Part shown: piece after piece, positions 34,936 to 43,980 of the stretch
Layout: every line of letters begins with the position of its first letter
How positions within the stretch are numbered: position 1 is the stretch's first letter
NCBI GenBank assembly: GCA_016710165.1
Contig: JADJLJ010000001.1
Coordinates: forward strand, 2,046,001 to 2,110,000
Direction: 5' to 3'
DNA from: Chitinophagaceae bacterium
GTDB taxonomy: Bacteria > Bacteroidota > Bacteroidia > Chitinophagales > Chitinophagaceae
DNA length: 64,000 nucleotides
Position numbers and translations under genes: made by a program
Notes under the pieces: model-generated
Told to the model about the DNA's origin: nothing
The model's database searches: none
The model's input: the letters and a program-made list of their open reading frames with translations, nothing else

Positions 34936-36162
34936 TTATTTGCTTACCTGTTCTATTAACTCCAGGTGCTTCCTTACTGTACGCTCCGGTTCTATTTCGG
35001 GCGGCAAATACCCTTTCACCCCGTTGTTAATACAATACCTGACCCCTTCCGCAAGATCTTCAGCATCTTTATACCTGGCCAGGTAACCATTTTCCTTATG
35101 CTTTACCATATCCGGTATCCCTCCCACATCAAAACCTACTACGGGTGTACCACAGCTTAATGCCTCCATCACCACATATCCAAAAGCCTCAGCCAATGAG
35201 GGCGCAATGAATACATCGGCCGCATTATAAACCAGGGCCGTTGAATATTCATCTTTCAGGTAACCCATGAATCTGACATTAAATGGTATGGCATCAGCGA
35301 TTTCTTTCCGGTAACCGCTTCCAAATATTAAAACAGAGATATTTGCTGCCGGGGAGGTCTGCATCAATAATGCAAGGGCTTTTTGCAGGTAAGCCCAGCC
35401 CTTGTAAGGACTGTCGACCGTAATGGCGCCAAAAGCTATCACGGTTTCGTTGCTGTCGATATTCAATATCTGCCTGGCCGTTCTTTTATCTGTTGGTTTA
35501 AAGATATTCTTATCAAGCAGGTTGGGTATATAAAAAGCAGGTTTATCTTTTGTAAGCAGCGACTCCTTTGCACAATCATATAACCATTTGCCAGGTGATA
35601 CAAAGTACAGGTTCCTGTACCTGGAATAAAGCCGCATCTTCTTACCGAATCCTTTTGCGGAGAGATCATGTTTATTTTCTCCAGGGAACATCGGGCAATT
35701 GTTGCAGCCTTCTGTTTTATACCTCACACAATCAAAACTATGGTGACATCCCCCGGTGATATTCCACATATCGTGCAGGAAAATAACAACCGGTTTGTTC
35801 AGCTTTGCAATCTGTTCCATACTCCTGAAATTCAGCAGCCCCTTTAACGCCCAGTGAATATAGATGACATCGGCGTTCTTTACTTCTTCAAGCCTGGCCA
35901 CATTGCTGCCCAAGACGGGGTAAGAAAACGAGCCCAGCTTCCTGTTGATCTTCCTTGTTAAGTATGACTGGATCCTGTCTTCCAGTTTTGCTATCAGCCT
36001 GGCAACTGCACCCAGGTATTTTACCCCCTGGCTTTCCTGCACACTGTGCTCGAGTGAAATAATGGTTGAAACAACATCGGTATGCTGAAATGCCCTTTGC
36101 AGCCTGAGTGCCGCACGCCCGGCAGACTCCATGGAATATTGTATGTGTACAATTTTTTTCAT
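34936..36162 (-). CDS. GT4-type glycosyltransferase D
   Basis: A 408-residue GT-B enzyme. The N-terminus HIQYSMESAGRAALRLQRAF and the Cys-rich segment HDMWNITGGCHHSFDC, followed by GCNNCP, are typical of WcaC-like GT4 enzymes. The donor site APSLAEAFGYVVMEALSCGT then PVVGFDVGGIPD has an intact EX7E motif (Glu-Ala-Phe to Glu-Ala-Leu). It lies 10 bp downstream of the flippase gene. As the first glycosyltransferase after gmd/fcl it could be the fucosyltransferase, but nothing in the sequence proves this. Confidence 0.87.
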   Translation of the reverse strand: MKKIVHIQYSMESAGRAALRLQRAFQHTDVVSTIISLEHSVQESQGVKYLGAVARLIAKLEDRIQSYLTRKINRKLGSFSYPVLGSNVARLEEVKNADVIYIHWALKGLLNFRSMEQIAKLNKPVVIFLHDMWNITGGCHHSFDCVRYKTEGCNNCPMFPGENKHDLSAKGFGKKMRLYSRYRNLYFVSPGKWLYDCAKESLLTKDKPAFYIPNLLDKNIFKPTDKRTARQILNIDSNETVIAFGAITVDSPYKGWAYLQKALALLMQTSPAANISVLIFGSGYRKEIADAIPFNVRFMGYLKDEYSTALVYNAADVFIAPSLAEAFGYVVMEALSCGTPVVGFDVGGIPDMVKHKENGYLARYKDAEDLAEGVRYCINNGVKGYLPPEIEPERTVRKHLELIEQVSK

Positions 36163-36172
36163 TTACGACAGG

Positions 36173-37564
36173 TTACCTGTACCAGATTCGGGCGGTGGAT
36201 TTTTTATAGAAAACATTATAATACTGTATGGGTGCGATGATATAACCGAATACGTTTGAAGCAATGGAAGAAATAATGACCGCTTCCACCCCCATGTTAA
36301 AATATTTTATGAGCAGCAACGATAAAACAAAAAAGACGATGGAGGCGGCGATGGCTGCGAAGAACTGTATCTGCAGGGCGCCGATACCATTGATAACACT
36401 CACAAAGATGCTGGCAAACATGGTAGTGGAAAAGAACAGCAGGCAAAGCAATGAAACGGAAAAACTCACATGCACCACATCTTTTCCTATCCACAATTCA
36501 TATACCCGTGCCGACACGGCAAGCATGATCACCCCCACGATCATGAAAGGGACCAGTATCCGGAGGTATTTTTTAACCGCATTTTTTATCCATGCGGTAT
36601 CCCCGGAACTGTAGGCATCCGTAACACTGCTCCAAAGCGGGGTCAGTAAAATAATAAAGCCCATCTGGAGAACAGAGAAATATTTGAAAGCAATATTGTA
36701 GTTGGTAACTTCTTCGGTCCCAAAATAATGGGCTATCAGGAAGAGCGATGTTTCAAACTGTATGATCGCTGCGATCTGCAGCACAAAGAACTTCAGCCCC
36801 AGCTTCATGATATCCTTTGCATATTCCTTTCTTACGAACTTAAGTGAGGGCGTATACTGCCTGAACCTCGTTTTAAAGAAATAAATATTTGCCGCCAGTA
36901 ATATTAACACAGGCGCTATCCCTACTGACAGACCCAGGTATAAAAGAGACCCTGTGGTGAATCTGGTCAGTAAAAAGATCAGTACCAATCCCAGCAACTG
37001 GCCGAGCATATCCAACAAGGATGCTTTTGCTGGTTGCTGGTCGGCTGTCAGCACCGTACTGATGACCCGGAAGATGAACTGAAAACAGAAATAGGTGAAA
37101 ACAAGCATAGCCAGTTGAGAAACTTCCTTCTCCATAGCCGGGGGCAGGCTTAATAAACTATGCCAGGTGATAAACTGGTTGATGAAAAGCAGGAACAACC
37201 AAAGTGCAATAAAAATAAGGCTGATGTAATAATAGGTTGTGCTGATGTAGATCCGCACGGCCTGGTCATCGCCTTTTGCCTTGGCCTCTGCAAATTTATT
37301 GCGCAGGCCATGCGTGAACCCAATGTCGAAAAAAGAGATCCAGGCGATCATTGAACTCAATGTCAGCCAGATCCCGTATTGGGAAGGATTGATATAATGG
37401 ATTGTCAGCGGGACAAGAACGAGGCCTATTGCAATGCTCATGCTTTTTATAAGCAAAGAGCCGATGATGTTTTTTTTTGCCGTAAGGCTTCGTTGATTGC
37501 CTTTGGTAAAAAAATCAATTGCATATTGCCATAAAGCTCCCATATGTTTACTGATCAGTATCAT
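36173..37564 (-). CDS. Wzx-type polysaccharide flippase (MOP superfamily)
   Basis: A 463-residue protein with about 12 to 14 membrane segments. The N-terminal segment NIIGSLLIKSMSIAIGLVLV, then PLTIHYINPSQYGIWLTLSS and GFTHGLRNKFAEAKAKGD, is typical of polysaccharide_synt/Wzx proteins. It would flip undecaprenyl-linked repeat units to the periplasm, where the Wzy-like protein joins them. The alternative start at residue 8 (MGALWQ, 37543) is possible. It lies between gmd and GT D. Confidence 0.88.
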   Translation of the reverse strand: MILISKHMGALWQYAIDFFTKGNQRSLTAKKNIIGSLLIKSMSIAIGLVLVPLTIHYINPSQYGIWLTLSSMIAWISFFDIGFTHGLRNKFAEAKAKGDDQAVRIYISTTYYYISLIFIALWLFLLFINQFITWHSLLSLPPAMEKEVSQLAMLVFTYFCFQFIFRVISTVLTADQQPAKASLLDMLGQLLGLVLIFLLTRFTTGSLLYLGLSVGIAPVLILLAANIYFFKTRFRQYTPSLKFVRKEYAKDIMKLGLKFFVLQIAAIIQFETSLFLIAHYFGTEEVTNYNIAFKYFSVLQMGFIILLTPLWSSVTDAYSSGDTAWIKNAVKKYLRILVPFMIVGVIMLAVSARVYELWIGKDVVHVSFSVSLLCLLFFSTTMFASIFVSVINGIGALQIQFFAAIAASIVFFVLSLLLIKYFNMGVEAVIISSIASNVFGYIIAPIQYYNVFYKKSTARIWYR

Positions 37565-37647
37565 TTCAAGCGTTTCTCCGCCGGTTCAAAAAGGCGGTCA
37601 GGTAAGAAAGTAAGCAGTCTCTGAAAAATCCGGGTTCCCGGTTATGT

Positions 37648-38733
37648 TCAATCCCTGTTCTGCGCCAGGGTTTTCTTTACATTCATCACATCGCCTGCCA
37701 CCATTTCTTTCACCAAAGATGCCAGGTCGTGTTTGGGTACCCATCCCAGTTTTTGTTTTGCCTTGCTGGCATCCCCGATCAATAGTTCCACTTCGGTGGG
37801 ACGGAAATATTCCGGGTCTACTGCCACTACTTCTTTACCAATGGGCAATTGGTAATCAGGGTTGCTGCACGAAACAACATTGGCTTTTTCATTAACACCT
37901 TCCCCGGAAAATGACAATTCAATACCAAGTTCCCTGAAAGTTAATATAATAAACTCCCGTACACTGGTTGTAACACCCGTAGCGATCACAAAATCCTCCG
38001 GTTTATCCTGTTGCAGGATCAGCCACATGGCCTCAACATAATCCTTTGCATGTCCCCAGTCCCGTTGTGCATTCAGGTTTCCTAAATATAATTTATCCTG
38101 CAGGCCGTGTGCAATGGCAGCGGCAGCCATGGTTATTTTCCTGGTAACAAATGTTTCGCCACGCCTGGGACTTTCGTGATTAAAAAGAATGCCATTGCAG
38201 GCAAACATATTGTACGCTTCCCGGTAGTTCACAACGATCCAGAAACCATACATTTTGGCAACCGCATAAGGGCTTCTTGGATAGAATGGGGTTTTTTCGC
38301 TCTGCGGCACTTCCTGCACCAGTCCGTATAATTCGGATGTGGATGCCTGGTAGATCTTTGTCTTCTTTTCCATTCCCAGTATGCGTATTGCTTCCATCAG
38401 CCGCAATGTTCCGATCCCGTCTGCATTGGCTGTATATTCCGGTGTGTCAAAACTCACTTTCACATGGCTCATGGCTGCCAGGTTATAGATCTCATCCGGC
38501 TGTGTTTCCTGCACAATACGGATCAGGTTGGTGCTGTCCGTCATATCGCCGTAGTGCATACTAAAGCGGACATCCTTCTCATGCGGATCCTGGTAGAGGT
38601 GGTCCACCCGGCTGGTATTTATCAGGGATGAACGCCTTTTAATGCCATGTACCCGGTAACCTTTTTCCAGTAAAAGTTCTGCAAGATAGGCCCCGTCCTG
38701 TCCGGTGATACCGGTAATTAAAGCAGTTTTCAT
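37648..38733 (-). CDS. gmd: GDP-mannose 4,6-dehydratase
   Basis: A 361-residue extended SDR enzyme. It has the N-terminal NADP motif ITGITGQDGAYLAELLLEKG, then YRVHGIKRRSS, the catalytic YPRSPYAVAKMYG (YxxxK) and FNHESPRRGETFVTRKI, all diagnostic of Gmd. It converts GDP-D-mannose to GDP-4-keto-6-deoxymannose. The next gene downstream in transcription terms upstream of it is fcl, so the pathway product is GDP-L-fucose. The length is normal. Confidence 0.96.
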   Translation of the reverse strand: MKTALITGITGQDGAYLAELLLEKGYRVHGIKRRSSLINTSRVDHLYQDPHEKDVRFSMHYGDMTDSTNLIRIVQETQPDEIYNLAAMSHVKVSFDTPEYTANADGIGTLRLMEAIRILGMEKKTKIYQASTSELYGLVQEVPQSEKTPFYPRSPYAVAKMYGFWIVVNYREAYNMFACNGILFNHESPRRGETFVTRKITMAAAAIAHGLQDKLYLGNLNAQRDWGHAKDYVEAMWLILQQDKPEDFVIATGVTTSVREFIILTFRELGIELSFSGEGVNEKANVVSCSNPDYQLPIGKEVVAVDPEYFRPTEVELLIGDASKAKQKLGWVPKHDLASLVKEMVAGDVMNVKKTLAQNRD

Positions 38734-38768
38734 AAACTAAAAATAAGTGAAAAAACGGAATGATTTTC

Positions 38769-39719
38769 CTATTGGACCGCCTGCAGCATTTGTTGTTTGA
38801 TTAAAAAATCCTGGTAAGCAATATTCATTCCTTCTTTAAGTGAGGTCTTATAACGCCATCCTAGGGCATTTATTTTAGATACGTCCAATAATTTACGCGG
38901 TGTGCCATCTGGCTTGCCGGTATCAAAAACCAGGTTCCCGGAATAGCCGGTTACCTCTTTGACCATTTCTGCCAGTTCTTTTATACTGAGGTCCTCGCCA
39001 CAGCCAATATTCACGATTTCCTTGTGGCTGTATTCTTCCATCAAGAACAAACAGGCATCTGCCAGGTCATCGGCAAAAAGGAATTCACGCTTCGGACTAC
39101 CCGATCCCCAGATAACCACTTCATTCAACCCCGAAACCTTTGCTTCATGAAATCTTCTTATCAATGCCGGCAATACATGTGAGTTCTCGGGATGGTAGTT
39201 ATCATTGATGCCATACAGGTTTGTCGGCATCACGCTTATGAAGTCGGCACCATACTGGTCCCGGTAACTTTCGCACAACTTGATCCCGGCAATTTTTGCA
39301 ATGGCATACGGTTCGTTGGTGTATTCCAGCGGCCCGGTAAGCAGGTATTCCTCTTTGATCGGCTGTGCAGCCATTTTGGGATAGATGCATGAACTTCCCA
39401 GGAAAAGCAGTTTGGTAACGGCATGGGCATGTGCCGCATGAATGATGTTTGAAACGATCATCAGGTTATCGTACAGGAACTCTGCACGGTAGGTGTTGTT
39501 GGCAACAATGCCTCCCACTTTGGCAGCGGCCAGGAATACAAACTGCGGCTTTTCGTCTTTAAAGAAACGCTCAACGGCAGCCTGGTCCCTGAGGTCCAGT
39601 TCTTTTGAGGTACGGTAAACAAGGTTGGCAAAACCCTTTTGCTTTAATGCCCTTACGATCGCCGAGCCAACCATTCCGTTATGTCCGGCCACGTAAATTT
39701 TGTCAGTCTTTCTCATCAC
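38769..39719 (-). CDS. fcl: GDP-L-fucose synthase
   Basis: A 316-residue SDR enzyme (epimerase and reductase) completing GDP-L-fucose synthesis from the Gmd product. Motifs: VAGHNGMVGSAIVRALKQKG, LFLGSSCIYPKMAAQPI, the catalytic EPYAIAKIAGIKLCE (YxxxK), and MPTNLYGINDNYHPENSHV. Its ATG overlaps the stop of the antiterminator gene by 4 bp (39716-39719), indicating translational coupling. Together with gmd it shows that L-fucose is very probably part of the exopolysaccharide. Confidence 0.96.
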   Translation of the reverse strand: MMRKTDKIYVAGHNGMVGSAIVRALKQKGFANLVYRTSKELDLRDQAAVERFFKDEKPQFVFLAAAKVGGIVANNTYRAEFLYDNLMIVSNIIHAAHAHAVTKLLFLGSSCIYPKMAAQPIKEEYLLTGPLEYTNEPYAIAKIAGIKLCESYRDQYGADFISVMPTNLYGINDNYHPENSHVLPALIRRFHEAKVSGLNEVVIWGSGSPKREFLFADDLADACLFLMEEYSHKEIVNIGCGEDLSIKELAEMVKEVTGYSGNLVFDTGKPDGTPRKLLDVSKINALGWRYKTSLKEGMNIAYQDFLIKQQMLQAVQ

Positions 39720-40252
39720 GAATGAGCTAATCTATAGTTTTGTACTGCAGGAATTTCCCTTACGAAGATGCTTTCTTCTTCCAGTTCGGCGGTTAAAAAA
39801 TAACCCAGTGAAGGCAATTTTACCCTGACCATTTTATTTTTTACAGCATACAATTTCCCCTCGATGGAAATAGAAGATCCATTGTAATTATTCACTTCTT
39901 CTTCGTTATTCACCGTGGTAGGTTCCAGTTTGATGTTCCGGTAATTCTCGGTAAATTCCCTGATGGCATTTATTTCCAAAGTATCTATCACCGCTGGTTT
40001 TCCCAACCAGTGCAACAGGTTTATAACTCCATTCGTCTGCTTCAGGACCTGTGTTTCTTCCTGGGTGGCATTTACGAATACTATGGATTTGAACAAAGGT
40101 TCAAAAACAAACTTGTTTTTCCGGAACAGTTTTGTTTTTGCATTCACCATAGGGACTAAAACTTCCATTTTCTTTTTTGTTAACAATGCTGCCACTTTTT
40201 TTTCTGCCTGTGGCTTCGTGTAAACAGCATACCAATTTTTCTGCATAACCAT
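39716..40252 (-). CDS. UpxY-type transcription antiterminator (NusG paralogue)
   Basis: A 178-residue protein with the NusG N-terminal domain signature NWYAVYTKPQAEKKVAALL and PLFKSIVFVNATQEE, and a C-terminal KOW-like part (GSSISIEGKLYAVKNKMVRV). In Bacteroides, UpxY proteins stop premature termination within capsule operons. Here the gene is third in the locus, after wza and wzc, rather than first. It is preceded by a 235-bp gap containing short repeats (40276-40370), the only sizeable gap in this part of the locus. Start could be Met1 or Met3. Confidence 0.85.
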   Translation of the reverse strand: MVMQKNWYAVYTKPQAEKKVAALLTKKKMEVLVPMVNAKTKLFRKNKFVFEPLFKSIVFVNATQEETQVLKQTNGVINLLHWLGKPAVIDTLEINAIREFTENYRNIKLEPTTVNNEEEVNNYNGSSISIEGKLYAVKNKMVRVKLPSLGYFLTAELEEESIFVREIPAVQNYRLAHS

Positions 40253-40487
40253 TTTTTTTAAATTAGAAATGTGCAGTTGATCAGATAGTTGGAAAAGGAC
40301 ATAGTTAATCAGATAGTTGGAAAGGCTGTTGATCGGATAGAGGAACAGGTAATTGGTAAGATAGTTGGAAGCAGGTGGTTTAAAACAGGATAAAGGTACA
40401 ATTAATAATTAAGCATGGCTTCGCCTATCTCAGTCACAGCTTAAATTGAGTCGAATGGTGTGTTTTTTCATGATATTGGGATTTTTT
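40253..40487. other. Gap inside the exopolysaccharide locus with short repeats
   Basis: No gene is seen in these 235 bp between the Wzc kinase part and the UpxY-type gene. The section 40276-40370 holds four imperfect direct repeats. No clear terminator or promoter was recognised. Confidence 0.6.
40276..40370 (-). repeat. Four imperfect direct repeats upstream of the UpxY-type gene
   Basis: On the plus strand the unit is GTTGATCAGATAGTTGGAA. The AGATAG/GGATAG cores begin at 40283, 40311, 40335 and 40359, so the spacing is 28, 24 and 24 bp. Copies 1 and 2 are nearly identical, copies 3 and 4 degenerate. They lie 5' of the antiterminator gene in its transcription direction and could be a protein- or RNA-binding array. 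Confidence 0.65.
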
Positions 40488-41816
40488 TTATGCTGATTTT
40501 TTTTGTTTTCTGTTTTTGGAACCATACCCGTATTCCTTTTTGCCATAAACGTAATTGTACCCATACCCGTAACTGTTCTTGAATATCCCCCGGTTCTTAA
40601 GCCCGTTAAAAACGATGGCCGGGTTCTTAATGGGGTTGATCTGGTTATTCTCATCAATGCGTTTAATGAGCATTTTCGGGGTATAATTATGCCGGATCAC
40701 ATACAACGTGGCGTCACACAGTTTTGACAGGATGAAGGCATCGGTGACCAATGCCGACGGGGAGGTATCGATCACCACCATATCATAATTGTTCTCCAGA
40801 TATCCGATCAGCTTTTCCACTTTGCCGTTTGCCAGCAATTCGGTCGGGTTTTCGGGTAAATTCCCTGCCGAAATAAAGTAGAGGTTATCGTGGGTCTTTA
40901 GCTTATTTACCACCGCGTAAGCGTCTTTTTCGCCGTTCAGAAATTCTGTAGCCCCGTATTCATAATGCACATTCATGATCTTTGAAAGCGTCGGCTGATT
41001 CAGATCCAGGTCAACCAGCACTACTTTCTTCCCGGTAAGCGAAAGGCTGACTGCCAGATTTGCGGCAATGAAACTCTTCCCCTCGCCCGATATGCTTGAG
41101 GTGAGCAATATTTTTTTATGGGCCGAATCAATTCCCAGGAAAGACAACGAAACCCTCAGTTTCCTGAATTCCTCAGCCACAAAACTCCGGGTACCCTTCT
41201 CGATGACCAGCGGATTCTGTGTTTTTTCAAAGGCGATCTCTCCAATGATGGGAATGGAGGTCATCTTTTCGATCTCGTTCCTGAATTTTATCTTACCCGT
41301 GATGGTATCCTTTAAGATAATGATTCCCGCAAATGCACCAAGGGCCCCGATCAGCGCCATCATGTATATCATTGTTTTTTTAGGGCTAACAGGATCTTTT
41401 CCGGCCATCGCTTTATCAACCACCCGGCTGTTGGAGATCACAGAAGCCAGGGACATTTCAATCTCCTGTTGCTTTTGCAGCAGGGTTTGGTATTGATTGG
41501 CCTTGGTCATGTGTTCCCGGCTGATCTCCAGCAGTTGTTTCTCCTTTTTAGGTACGGTGGCAAGCATTGCATTGTAGCCGCTGTTGGTGGAATTTAAACT
41601 CTGCCTGGATGCCACCAGGCTCTGCTTTTGATTTTTAATGTTGTCTGCAATGCTGGGCCTGAGGGTGTTGATCTGGCTTTCAAGCGCCTTCAGTTTGGGA
41701 TTATTCTCACCGACCGTTTTTTTCAATTTCTCGTATTCCAGCTGTGTGGTCTGAAGCTGGGTGATCAGGTTTGAAAGAGACGGGTCATTTACGCCCAATG
41801 TTGAAGGAGCAAGCAT
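40488..41816 (-). CDS. Wzc-type co-polymerase, C-terminal part with tyrosine kinase (3' half of frameshifted gene)
   Basis: These 442 residues contain the second half of the Wzc periplasmic coiled-coil region, membrane helix 2 (MIYMMALIGALGAFAGIIIL) and the cytoplasmic BY-kinase. The kinase has Walker A SSISGEGKSFIAANLA, Walker A' VVLVDLDLNQP, and Walker B MVVIDTSPSAL. The tail is tyrosine-rich (SYGYGYNYVYGKKEYGYG), the usual autophosphorylation cluster. The frame stays open upstream to about 41857 (VEKFVAGKQNGEMLAPS), beyond the listed ATG, showing that this is not an independent gene but the continuation of 41848-42840 after a one-base frameshift. The whole protein would be about 785 residues and would control chain length and export with Wza. 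Confidence 0.85.
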   Translation of the reverse strand: MLAPSTLGVNDPSLSNLITQLQTTQLEYEKLKKTVGENNPKLKALESQINTLRPSIADNIKNQKQSLVASRQSLNSTNSGYNAMLATVPKKEKQLLEISREHMTKANQYQTLLQKQQEIEMSLASVISNSRVVDKAMAGKDPVSPKKTMIYMMALIGALGAFAGIIILKDTITGKIKFRNEIEKMTSIPIIGEIAFEKTQNPLVIEKGTRSFVAEEFRKLRVSLSFLGIDSAHKKILLTSSISGEGKSFIAANLAVSLSLTGKKVVLVDLDLNQPTLSKIMNVHYEYGATEFLNGEKDAYAVVNKLKTHDNLYFISAGNLPENPTELLANGKVEKLIGYLENNYDMVVIDTSPSALVTDAFILSKLCDATLYVIRHNYTPKMLIKRIDENNQINPIKNPAIVFNGLKNRGIFKNSYGYGYNYVYGKKEYGYGSKNRKQKKSA

Positions 41817-41847
41817 TTCTCCATTTTGTTTTCCGGCAACAAATTTT

Positions 41848-42840
41848 TCAACCTTGGTTCAGCATGGAGATCTGCATATTCAGGTCGCCGAGTTTCTGGT
41901 CATTTTCCCCCACATTTTTCAGGTAAAACCCGCCCTGTGTTCCGATATCCACTGCCCCGCTTCCGGATTTGTACTGTTGTATCTTCTTTTCAATTGAATC
42001 AAGTTCTATGGTAACGCCCCGGAGCTGGTCATTTACAAAAGCCAGCGTATTCCTTGCAAACGAGTTTTTCTCATTGATGGAAACCTGTTCATAGCTTATG
42101 ATGAGCTGGTTTAAAATATCAACTGCCCGTTGCGGTATCGGATCCTTATAGCTAAGTTCTACAATGGCCGATTGTTTGTTGGGTGATATTTTCAGGATCT
42201 TTGTCAATCCCGAAGCTACATTCTGCGGTTCGTCCAGCGAGAAGAAAAACTGGTTATTTGCAGTATTCATGGAAGCATACTGGTACTTGTTGGGAAGGAA
42301 TTTTAAAACGCCATAGGGCGTGTTTACAAATTGGTTGACCGGATACCTGTCTTTCTTCCCCACGATAACCGTCTGGCTATTCTTATCATAGCTGAACTCG
42401 ACCTTATATGCTCCCTGGATTGAATCGGGGTTCCTTGCCTCAATGGTTACCGGAGACAAGACATATGCATCCCCTTCCTTTACTTTACCCCCTTTTAAAA
42501 AAGAAGCATACAGGCGAAGGGTTTTTACCACTTTTTCCATCAATGCCCGTGACTGCAAAACCTCGATCTCATTTTCGATCGTCTTCTTGGAAGCGATCAG
42601 GTCCAGGGACTCAAGCAGTTTTGAGTCTTCATTTGATCCCCTGCGTTCATCCTTTATGATGATGGTGGCAGACGCTTCATATACGGGGGTAGAAAAATGC
42701 AGGTACGTATATGCCGCTGCAAACGCCATAAGTACAAATAATATAAGCAATGGCCAGTAAGGCAAAAACTTAGTGATCAGTTGCTGACCCATGTTCGTCT
42801 CTTTCTCTTCCACCATCATATTTTTATCCATTTCCATCAT
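41848..42840 (-). CDS. Wzc-type co-polymerase, N-terminal chain-length part (5' half of frameshifted gene)
   Basis: These 330 residues include membrane helix 1 (residues about 28-46, WPLLILFVLMAFAAAYTYL), the Wzz domain start (STPVYEASATIIIKDERRG) and a coiled-coil region, ending at TGA in LNQG. Normal Wzc homologues continue into the kinase. Here the continuation is in another frame: deleting one base in CCAAGG (41853-41858) gives LNQ-VEKFVAGKQ without interruption. So this is either an inactivated gene, two separately made halves, or a sequence error. It starts 12 bp downstream of wza. Separate Wzz-like and Wzc kinase proteins do exist elsewhere, but the split here is in the middle of the coiled coil and the kinase half has no plausible own start. 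Confidence 0.85.
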   Translation of the reverse strand: MMEMDKNMMVEEKETNMGQQLITKFLPYWPLLILFVLMAFAAAYTYLHFSTPVYEASATIIIKDERRGSNEDSKLLESLDLIASKKTIENEIEVLQSRALMEKVVKTLRLYASFLKGGKVKEGDAYVLSPVTIEARNPDSIQGAYKVEFSYDKNSQTVIVGKKDRYPVNQFVNTPYGVLKFLPNKYQYASMNTANNQFFFSLDEPQNVASGLTKILKISPNKQSAIVELSYKDPIPQRAVDILNQLIISYEQVSINEKNSFARNTLAFVNDQLRGVTIELDSIEKKIQQYKSGSGAVDIGTQGGFYLKNVGENDQKLGDLNMQISMLNQG

Positions 42841-42852
42841 TTGTGCTCCCTG

Positions 42853-43596
42853 TTATTTTATCACCCTGTCTAATACAAGAATGAGAACAGATATACTGCT
42901 GAATATAAGAGGTAATACCTGTTGCGAACGGTTGGTTGTGGCAATCTTCGCTTTGTTGGGTTCCACATAAACCACGTCATTCGGTTTCAGGTAATAATAT
43001 TCTGAACTTAAGAAATCCGCTGAATTGATATCCAGGTGCCGGGTCATCCTTTTGCCGTCTTCCTCCCGGATCAATAAGATATTATCCCTTTTGCCGTAAA
43101 TGGTGATATCGCCGGCCAACCCCAACGCCTTTACCAGTGATATCTTTTCACTGGGTACGTTTATTACAGTAGGGTTGGTAACCTCGCCCAATACCGTGAC
43201 CTCAAAGTTGAGCTGACGTATCTCTACGATCGGGTTCAGCAGCTCCTTTTTTTCCAGGATTATATTGGTTATCTTATCTGTCAGTTGTTTTTTAGTAAGA
43301 CCGGCAGCCATCACATTCCCTAATTTGGGAAGCTGGATGGTGCCATCATTATTTACCAGGTAACCCTTGGTTGTGTTATCAATACGGTTATACTTAACAT
43401 CCTCTTCAGGACTAAGACTCGAAACAACTATATTAAGGATATCATTTTTCTGGATAGGAGCTTCAATCGTTCCTAAAACCTGGCGAAATGCAGAATCCTG
43501 GGCATTTTGGAAGTATGCGACCTTTTTAGAGGGTGTGCAAGAGGTATAAACCAACAAAAATTGTAAGATAAATATAGTAATATATCTTCCAGCCAT
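42853..43596 (-). CDS. Wza-like polysaccharide export lipoprotein
   Basis: A 247-residue outer-membrane protein. Residues 1-20 are a lipoprotein signal (ITIFILQFLLVYTSC, lipid Cys at about 20). The export domain follows (YFQNAQDS, IQKNDILNIVVSSLSPEED), then an SLBB domain (VTVLGEVTNPTVINVPSEKI). The C-terminus has YYLKPNDVVYVEPNKA and a last hydrophobic helix (VLPLIFSSISVLILVLDRVI). It is the first gene of the minus-strand exopolysaccharide locus and would form the export channel contacting the Wzc-type protein. Confidence 0.92.
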   Translation of the reverse strand: MAGRYITIFILQFLLVYTSCTPSKKVAYFQNAQDSAFRQVLGTIEAPIQKNDILNIVVSSLSPEEDVKYNRIDNTTKGYLVNNDGTIQLPKLGNVMAAGLTKKQLTDKITNIILEKKELLNPIVEIRQLNFEVTVLGEVTNPTVINVPSEKISLVKALGLAGDITIYGKRDNILLIREEDGKRMTRHLDINSADFLSSEYYYLKPNDVVYVEPNKAKIATTNRSQQVLPLIFSSISVLILVLDRVIK

Positions 43597-43910
43597 AATA
43601 TCAAATTATAGGTTACTCAATTAAAAAATCTAACAATTTTGGGGAGAAGCCTTTGGATAGGATAGGGAGGTAAGGAGTGTTAAATCAGAAAATCAGTTTT
43701 AGTTTCTTTCTAACTATATCCGGGGTAAAAATACTATTAATAATATAATTTCCAAATTAAACTTCCCTTATTTTACCATTGTCTCCTTTTTTTCAAAATA
43801 AGATCTTGCCCCAGGCTATTCAATTGCAAGTTGCCGGACTTACTCTTTTCCAAAAAGCTAACCTTTCCCTTCAGGGGTTCAAAGTTGTTGATTTTGTGGC
43901 ACTTTTTATA

Positions 43911-43937
43911 ATTAAATTTTTCAACATCTGTGGATTA
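43911..43937 (+). repeat. Dispersed intergenic motif, copy 2
   Basis: The core TCAACATCTGTGGATTA (43921-43937) is identical to 1387-1403, again preceded by an ATTAAATTT-like stretch. It ends 5 bp before the -33 element of the SdpR-like promoter, so a protein bound here could affect that promoter. Confidence 0.6.
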
Positions 43938-43941
43938 AAGT

Positions 43942-43972
43942 TTTGAAGTTTGATAAATTATTTAGATATTTG
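43942..43972 (+). promoter_or_regulatory. Promoter of the SdpR/SdpI-like operon
   Basis: TTTG at 43942-43945, then exactly 19 bp, then GATATTTG at 43965-43972. This agrees with the Bacteroidota TTTG-N19-TAnnTTTG promoter except for one base. Transcription would start about 16 bp before the ATG at 43996. Confidence 0.6.
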
Positions 43973-43980
43973 TCTAAATA
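43959..43980 (+). promoter_or_regulatory. Inverted repeat overlapping the -7 box, likely operator
   Basis: TATTTAGA (43959-43966) and TCTAAATA (43973-43980) are perfect 8-bp arms around a 6-bp centre that contains the -7 element. Size and place fit an ArsR-family dimer site, which would make the downstream repressor autoregulated. Confidence 0.6.

Noticed and set aside
40276..40370. Possible CRISPR array
   Set aside because: Repeats are short, imperfect and spaced by only a few bases; there are no true spacers and no cas genes in the window.
41850..41862. Programmed +1 frameshift in the Wzc-type gene
   Set aside because: GGT-TGA resembles the stop-coupled layout of prfB only superficially. 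There is no internal Shine-Dalgarno at the right place and no slippery CTT codon, so mutation or error is more likely.
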